Origin: Diaporthe sp. PMI_573
Lineage: Eukaryota > Ascomycota > Sordariomycetes > Diaporthales > Diaporthaceae
Assembly: GCA_021399435.1 (NCBI GenBank)
Contig: JAJTUP010000023.1
Location: 955,455-1,019,454, forward strand
Length of the DNA stretch: 64,000 nucleotides
Reading direction: 5' to 3'
A program made the position numbers and the translations under genes. Every line of letters begins with the position of its first letter. Within the stretch, counting starts at the first letter, position 1. Below, piece by piece: positions 57,938-64,000 of the stretch. The notes under the pieces are model-generated. The model was not told where the DNA came from. It was given only the letters and a program-made list of their open reading frames with translations, and did not search any database.

Positions 57938-60900
57938 CTACTTGAAGAGGCTGCGCAAGTCCATCAGCCTCTGCTTGGCCGCCTCCGACTTGGATAGCTG
58001 GCCGCCGCCAACGCCCTTTTCGCGGTCCATGCTGAGGGACGCGAGCTTCATCTTCTTCTCCTGGAGCTCGCGCATCTTCTCCTCGAACGACTGTTCCATG
58101 AGCAGCCGGACGCAGTGGACCTCGCGCTTCTGGCCCAGGCGGTGGACACGGTCGATGGCCTGTGCCTCCGCCGCCGGGTTGAATAGCGGCTCCATGATGT
58201 AGACCGAGTTCCCGGTTGTGAGGTTGAGGCCCAGGCCGCCCGCCGTGATGGACACGAGGATCACCTGGACGTTGCGGTCCTCCCGGAAGTTGTCCATGGC
58301 TCGGGTGCGGGCCGTCCGGGACATCTTGCCGTCGAGGCGGACAAAGACGATTCCCTCCGCCTCCAGGGCCATCTGGATCAAGTCCAGGTTCGTCGTCCAC
58401 TGGGAGAAGACTACCGACTTGTAGGGTGGCTCATCTGGTTTGGCCTCGCCCATACTTCGCCAATTCTTGAGTTGCTCGATAAGATACCTGACCTTGGTGT
58501 TGGGGCCGGTATATTCCTTGATATCCTTGCCACCACTGACAACGCGGCCTCTACCTTCAGCGCGGGCATCGTGCTCCTGGTTGGTCCTGGTCAAGCGCAA
58601 GGCGACAAGACCCTGGATGGCAAGCCCACAGGCACAAGTACCCTCGATCTCCTTGATGCACGACGTGCAGATCAGGTGGAAACACGGCGTCATGTGGCCG
58701 ATGACCTCCTCTTGGCGTTCTGACTCAATATCCGCGCCCTCCTTGGCGCCTAACTTTTGGTTGCATCCTATGCAGTTGTCTCCGTTTGTGTCTCTCATGA
58801 GGTTGAACATGTCGTACGCTTGATTTTCGGTGAGCGCCTGCTTGTCATCGTCATCGTCGCTATCGAGGTCAATAGCGGATTCTTGGGTTAGGCCCTCGAG
58901 CAATCTCAGATCGTCCTCATTCAGGAGGTGCTTCCCGCCAGAACAGAACAGACGAAGCCGCAATATTGCCTGCAGAATGTGGATGTACGTCTTCCCGCCG
59001 ACCATGCGCTCGCGCTGACCGGCCAAGACATTCACACGGACCTGAGCGTCCTTCTCGAATGCGTCATACATGCGTCGCTCGTCACTGGAGAACTGCAATT
59101 TAACGGTCGTGTCGTGCCGCTTCGGTATGTCAATCTTGTCCTTCTGACGACGCAAGGTGATTGTGTCAACCAGAATGCGGAGTTTGGGGACAATGTTGGG
59201 GTCGCAAAGTTTGAAGGGCGCGACGATGTGCTGATTAAACTTGGTGCGATCGTCAAAAGGCTTGATGCGCAGGAATGCGAGCAGAGCGGCAAGATCCTCG
59301 AGCTTGTTCTGCACCGGCGTGCCAGTCACGGCCCACCGACGGTTGGCTTGAAGCCTGCATATGGCCTTGAACTGTAGGGTCGACTGCTCTCGTATCATGT
59401 GGGCTTCGTCAAGCACTATTCTGAACCATCCGATGTCCTCGAGTGGGTGAGGGCCCCGCTTGTTCGCGAAGCGGGCATTAAGCTCACTCGAGACGGACCC
59501 GTAGGTCGTGATGACCAGATCGTACTCTGCCAGCCTCTCGGAATCCTTGATCCGGTGGGGGCCGTGATAGATATGATAGGACAACGAGTCCGGCTGCACG
59601 TGTTGTTTGATCTGTTCCTCCCAATTCGTGACCGTACTCAAGGGACAGATGAGAAGAGTGGCCTTCGAGTTCCTTTTCGGTTTGGTCAGGCCCAGAGAAT
59701 CGGGCTTCGGCGGAGCGAAGCTGTCTGGGACCTGTTTCGGCGGCCGCTTCTCCTCCGCAGAATGCACCACGGGCTCCGCCTGAGTCCACTGCAGCGACGC
59801 GGGAATCGTAGACGTGATCAGTGACAGGATACTCAGAGTCTTCCCCAGGCCCATCATATCCGCGAGGATGCCTCCTTGTGCCTTGACGGGTGCCCGGCGA
59901 GACTGCTCGTTGGTGATGACGTTGTAGTATGTGAGCTGCCCGCGGGCGTCAGTACGTTTCTGCCACAGCTCGTCCACCATGTTTGACGTGTCCTCTCGCC
60001 CGGTCATAAACTGCAGAGCTTGCTTCTGGTGTTTCAACAGTGGGGTCAATATGCGGTCGTCTGGCTCCTGCTCGGGTAGATCCTCTGTTTCCTTCAAAGA
60101 ATCAAACACGCTGAGCACATCGGATCGGATCTCTTCTTCGGTGCGCGCAACAGGAGGGGGCGCCGGGGTCGCGTAGGTCTTAGGAGCTGCGGCAGGCCGA
60201 TTCTCCTTGGCCAAAGGGTTGAAGACTCGGACACCCTGGTCGACCCTCGTAGGGCTCAGGAGGTTCAAGCCCGCCTTCTCAAGGTTCATACCGACCGTTT
60301 TCGCATATCTAAACTTTCCGTAGACCATCAACTGGAGTTGGTATGACTTGGAGATAGGATTGCCAGCCTCCTCGCCGGGCAGACGTCGTCGTATGCCAAT
60401 CATGGCATCAGTGCGAAGGGCCAGCAGGCGCGCATCGAGGAGCGGAGCGAGTGCGTAGGCAGTTCTAGAGTCTAGTTTGCCGATGGTCGTCCTCGTGTGG
60501 TCATATACCTCGATAGTCATGGATCTGTCCCCCGCTATCCTCCTGAGCACGACCTTGACCTGAGGCCAGGTCCCAGGCGTAAAGACTCGGGAGCCTGGCT
60601 TTGGCGAGGGAACGATGTGGCAATTAACCAAGGCTCCCCCAATCATACCGTAGCAGACTTCCTGTTCTCTCGGATCTGTGACCTCGACGAGGTCGTCATC
60701 GTCGTCCCCTGCTCGCCGTCAGCAACAAGTCCAGGACCACAAGCTCCAGGGCGGGCAGGATGTCCAAATACCCCCAGTTAGATCAACAGTACTTTGTGAC
60801 CGTGGTGTGATGGAAGTGGCGGCCTGGCCCTCTTGTTGTTTCTGCTTCACATAGCCAGATAGCATGCCAGTGCCCCCATTGCCGTGGAAGCCATTCCTGG

Positions 60901-61441
60901 ACCCCTGGTCCTGCGAGTCGTCCCCAACCCTCCGTCGCTTTGCCACCGGCACGGTACTGCGGTCTTGCACATTGTTCATGCGCTCTATCATGGAGCTCAT
61001 GCCGTTCGGGGTCGAGTGTCGCGGGGTTATTGCGCCGTCCGGAGTCACGGACGGTCGGGCAGGATGTGAATGGAGGTTTTCGGTAGGGTCAGGGGTCGAG
61101 AACTGAAAAGAGATCTGCGGCGCATGATTATATGTAAACTGAGGCGCGTTCGAGGGCGGCCGGGAGGGTAAGGAGGAAGGCCCGGCCTGCTGGGCCGAGG
61201 CGGCCGCCCTTGGGTTCAGCAAAGCAGTAGCGTCCCAAGACTGCAGCTGCGGCGTCGTGGATTGACCTTGATCATGGCGGAGAGTCAGATCAGGTGTACA
61301 AGTTTTCTGAAAAGTATCGCGAGGGGGCGCATGCTCATGCAGGTGTCCAGGCTCGAAAGATGCCCCATGCATCCCAGGGGAGAGCTTGGCAAGGGGTGAA
61401 GGAAGATGTGAAGTACCATTTGGGAGGTTTCTCGAGGCCAT
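57938..61441 (-). CDS. Rad5/HLTF-type SNF2 ATPase with RING finger
   Basis: Two exons, 60772-61441 and 57938-60708, joined by a 63-bp intron (GTATTT...GCAG, branch CTGAC), give 1146 residues. The start is the ATG at 61441. The first 225 residues are disordered with a basic patch 'AKRRRVG'. Then comes an N-terminal module (about 230-370, 'VKVVLRRIAGDRSMTIEVYD') in the position of the HIRAN-like region. The SNF2 core has Walker A 'GGILADMMGLGKTLS' (about residue 510) and DEAH as 'VLDEAHMI'. A RING finger (CIGC...CFHLICTSC...CACG, about 865-915) is inserted before the second helicase lobe ('VVFSQW...VRLDGKMSR...AIDRVHRLGQ'). This order is shared by Rad5, HLTF and Ris1-like proteins, nuclear ubiquitin ligase/translocases in DNA-damage tolerance or SUMO-dependent remodelling. 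Which subfamily it is remains open. Confidence 0.92.
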
Positions 61442-62302
61442 GTTGACACCCGACCTGGCCTTGGATTCGGACGTCCAGGGTGACAGTGACACCTTCCCGG
61501 GCTGGGGTGCACAGTTGAGAATCAAATTGAGAAGTCGAGGGCCGGAACCGTCATCACAAGGGCAGGGCGGAGGGGTCGTCGAGGGCTTATGGTATGTTGG
61601 TTCTCGACGTGGGGGTCACAGAGGATTTGTCACGGAGAGCGACAGGATTGCGTCGCGTCTTTTGGAGATGTAGGAAAGCGACCTCGACGCAAAACTTGCC
61701 CATTAACCAAGGGCCCGCACGCGGGTGAGGGAATAAAAGAGAAAAGGCCAGTAGGGCTCGAGACGGTCAGGTGAGACCGTCCAAAACGAAGCGAGCCTCA
61801 CAGTCTAGAAGAGAGATGGCCCAGGTAGGGCTGATTGCGACTGTACTGCGGCAGCGATGCGGCGGCGCAAGGAGGAAGGACCCTGAAGCGAGTGGCAGGC
61901 CGTCGCCAGCAAGGGAAGAAAAAAAGTATACGTCGGGAGAGAGCACGGTAGATATGCGTCAGCGAGCCCGGGACGGAGCAGACATTTCGAAGCCAACGGA
62001 CGACGATGTAAAGGGGGGGAGGGTGGAGGGGAGATCCGACGAGTCGAGCTCTATCTACTGTGTACAATGGTCGTCCGCATCAGCCAGAGACAAGAGGAAA
62101 TCGCGAGACGCGCTAGAATGCCCCGGCCTGGCACATGATGCAGTCAAAGACCTGCGCGGAGGGCGGAAAGCCTTCCTTGAGGACCCCACCATTCCCACAG
62201 CCGTGCAGCAGCCTAGACCCAAAGTAACCACACATCGCGCACGTGCCACTCAGAAACTGGAGAGTGGGAGGATGTCTCCACCCTGTACCCGTACCGCCTC
62301 GC

Positions 62303-62334
<32 letters not shown>

Positions 62335-63408
62335 CGCCTGCTGTCTGAGCTCAGCCTACCTACTGTCGCACATGGATTGGGCCTAGAGGGCCTGTGAACA
62401 CGGGCATTGTGTGACGGACGAGACCTCGCAAGGCTGTTATCGTGCTCATGGATACACGGTGACACCACAGCTAGTCCATCTGACTTGCAAGTGCCGGTTT
62501 GCCCAAGACTTTTCCATTCCAAGTTCCCAACAAACAGCAAACTTCATCGTCAGCTGACCGTCTGCCTTTTGCAGATTTCAGGTTGACGATATCAACTCCT
62601 TGGCCTTCTGACCACTCCCATGTGACCAACAGTACTCCGTTGTTCTCCAATGTCCACCTCCACTGCAAGGTCCTTATTGGCCAACATGCATATCCATCAC
62701 TTGTCTTACTGATAATGACACTCTCTTTCCATTGGAAAATGATAGAAAAGCTTGAAGCACAATAAACACAACAAGGCTGGATTGCGTGGCGTTGGGATAT
62801 ACTACTTACTGTACACAGTACACACCCTCTAGCCTGATTTGCTAGCATACAATTCTGACTTTGGACCGGTCACGACTGTCCTTGTGACCAAGCCGGACCG
62901 CCCAATGGCTAGGTCCGCCTCTATTGCCGCCTCAAGACATTATTTGTGAACCATCGTAACGAGGGCACGCTCCCTGTGAACCTTCGTGTGGGCTTGCCAA
63001 GCACTTGCTGGCTTCAGCTGCTACCACGTGCCGTGCTTGTTGAGGTTGCACCGTATTGGTCTGCTGAGAGTTTCCGATTATCCTGACAATTCACCAGAAT
63101 TGTCCGGCCTCCTGAACCAGAAATAAGCGTTTTCATCTTCACATGCTCTCCAGATGCACCATCGCCTTACTTTTCTCGTTCTATTTGGTCGCACCTCTTG
63201 CACTTTCACTGGCATGCGTGTTGCATCGGAAGGGTCATGCCCTGAATGTCCACGCCTTGCACACTTTTTGAACTCCTCCAGAGAATCATTTTAGGGTTTC
63301 GGAACGGACACGGGGCTTGAACGTCAACCCGAGCAGTGTTGTAGCTCTTGCCAGTTTCCTTTGTCAGCTGCCGCTGTTGTCTCAGGCTCGGCCAGCTGTA
63401 CATCCTTG
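61442..63408. other. Intergenic region
   Basis: About 2 kb upstream of the SNF2 gene. Includes the CCTACCG repeat at 62301-62340. A 208-codon plus-strand frame (61771-62397) begins with GTG, runs through that repeat and has no recognisable domain, so it is not called. Confidence 0.45.
62301..62340. repeat. Heptanucleotide repeat (CCTACCG)n
   Basis: Five consecutive 7-bp CCTACCG units followed by a partial one (CCTGC). The run is perfect, which suggests it is prone to length variation. Confidence 0.85.
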
Positions 63409-63936
63409 TCAAGATGCACCGGAAACAACATCCTTCTTCTGTTCTTGGGCAGACAGAAAGCCCAACGCAACGGCTGTACCAGGTGGCTGCGTGGTCGGAG
63501 AGAACGTCTCCTTCTCATCATACGGCCGGCTCCGGCTCTGTGTCCTCTGTCGCCTCCGCTTGGTGGACAACACGTTCGGATCCCCGTCCGTCCGCGACCG
63601 GGATGGGCTCTTGCTCCGTTTGTGGTTCTCGGGCCGGAGTGTGATCACGGCGACAAGCCGTCTCTTAGTCGCAGATGGCGAGGCATCTCTCATGCCACGA
63701 GAGTTCGTGCGGGACGCGACAGCTAGCCTCGAAGGAGAGCGGTGGCGGCAGCGACCTCGGAGTGTCGACCCGGTAGACGGGTTGTGCTGAGGCCTGCTGA
63801 ACGCGAGGGTAATGGGGTCTCTCCGTCGCTTTCTTCCTCGAGCTTCTGGGTCTGGCGGGGTCAGGAGCCCCGGGGCATGCTGTTTCGGACCAAAGAAGTC
63901 GACACTCGTTGGAAAGACCTGTCGCTCCATGGCCAT
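63409..63936 (-). CDS. Possible Arg/Ser-rich protein, uncertain
   Basis: A minus-strand frame of about 175 residues from the ATG at 63936 (or 63930). It begins 'MERQVFPTSVDFFGPKQHAPGLLTPPDPEARGRKRRRD', which reads like a genuine fungal N-terminus with a nuclear localisation-like basic patch, then continues Arg/Ser-rich ('HKRSKSPSRSRTDG', 'KRRRQRTQSRSRPYDEKE'). No domain is recognised. It lies near the window edge, so further exons or the promoter cannot be seen, and it could be a chance frame in GC-rich DNA. Confidence 0.35.
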   Translation of the reverse strand: MAMERQVFPTSVDFFGPKQHAPGLLTPPDPEARGRKRRRDPITLAFSRPQHNPSTGSTLRGRCRHRSPSRLAVASRTNSRGMRDASPSATKRRLVAVITLRPENHKRSKSPSRSRTDGDPNVLSTKRRRQRTQSRSRPYDEKETFSPTTQPPGTAVALGFLSAQEQKKDVVSGAS

Positions 63937-64000
63937 GATCTGTTCGTGGCCAATTGACAAGACAAGAGGAAGACGAAGCCGAGTAAGGTACAGGAGAATT

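Noticed and set aside
61771..62397. 208-codon plus-strand frame upstream of the SNF2 gene
   Set aside because: Starts with GTG, runs into the CCTACCG repeat, and has no domain or splice support.

Overview
The window looks like nuclear DNA of a filamentous ascomycete, most likely a Sordariomycete. The protein-coding genes are split by short GT-AG introns (about 50-120 bp) with CTNAC-type branch points. They carry fungal-specific families (Mediator Med21 and Rrg7 in their filamentous form, an Ole1-type desaturase fused to cytochrome b5, a Yvc1 channel, mitochondrial Lon). No operons, ribosome-binding sites or bacterial mobile elements are seen. I found no tRNA, rRNA or CRISPR. Gene models were built by hand from reading frames and splice signals, and every multi-exon model given here closes in frame.

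Layout. 1-9.8 kb: a Lyc1-like acetyltransferase; a 940-residue protein with a degenerate XPF-like C-terminal region (possible meiotic Zip2/SHOC1 relative); a WRAP53/Swt21-type WD40 protein on the opposite strand; a PQ-loop membrane protein. 9.8-16.6 kb: an R3H-domain protein, an Hsp31/DJ-1-type protein whose gene contains a 6-nt exon, and a single-pass cysteine-rich surface protein. 20.1-28.1 kb: a nine-exon Yvc1/TRP vacuolar cation channel and a seven-exon multi-KH RNA-binding protein. 31.8-39.8 kb: a large disordered protein, a Sdt1/Phm8-type pyrimidine 5'-nucleotidase, Med21, an Rrg7-like mitochondrial nuclease-fold protein and a small coiled-coil protein. 40.9-51.8 kb: mitochondrial Lon protease and a divergent protein kinase. 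54.6-61.5 kb: Ole1 desaturase and a Rad5/HLTF-type SNF2-RING protein.

Most genes are unrelated housekeeping functions (lipid desaturation, mitochondrial proteolysis, transcription, RNA metabolism, ion homeostasis) and do not form a pathway cluster. Three genes have mitochondrial or stress links (Lon, Rrg7-like, Hsp31-like). Several intergenic gaps are long (up to 4.6 kb). They hold low-complexity tracts and a dispersed 15-bp minisatellite found at two loci 13 kb apart.

The most unusual observations are the 6-nt exon in the DJ-1 gene, a 29-nt exon that carries the whole HAD catalytic motif, a GC-AG intron, the 15-bp repeat family, and the nuclease-dead XPF-like protein. I saw no convincing new multi-gene system.
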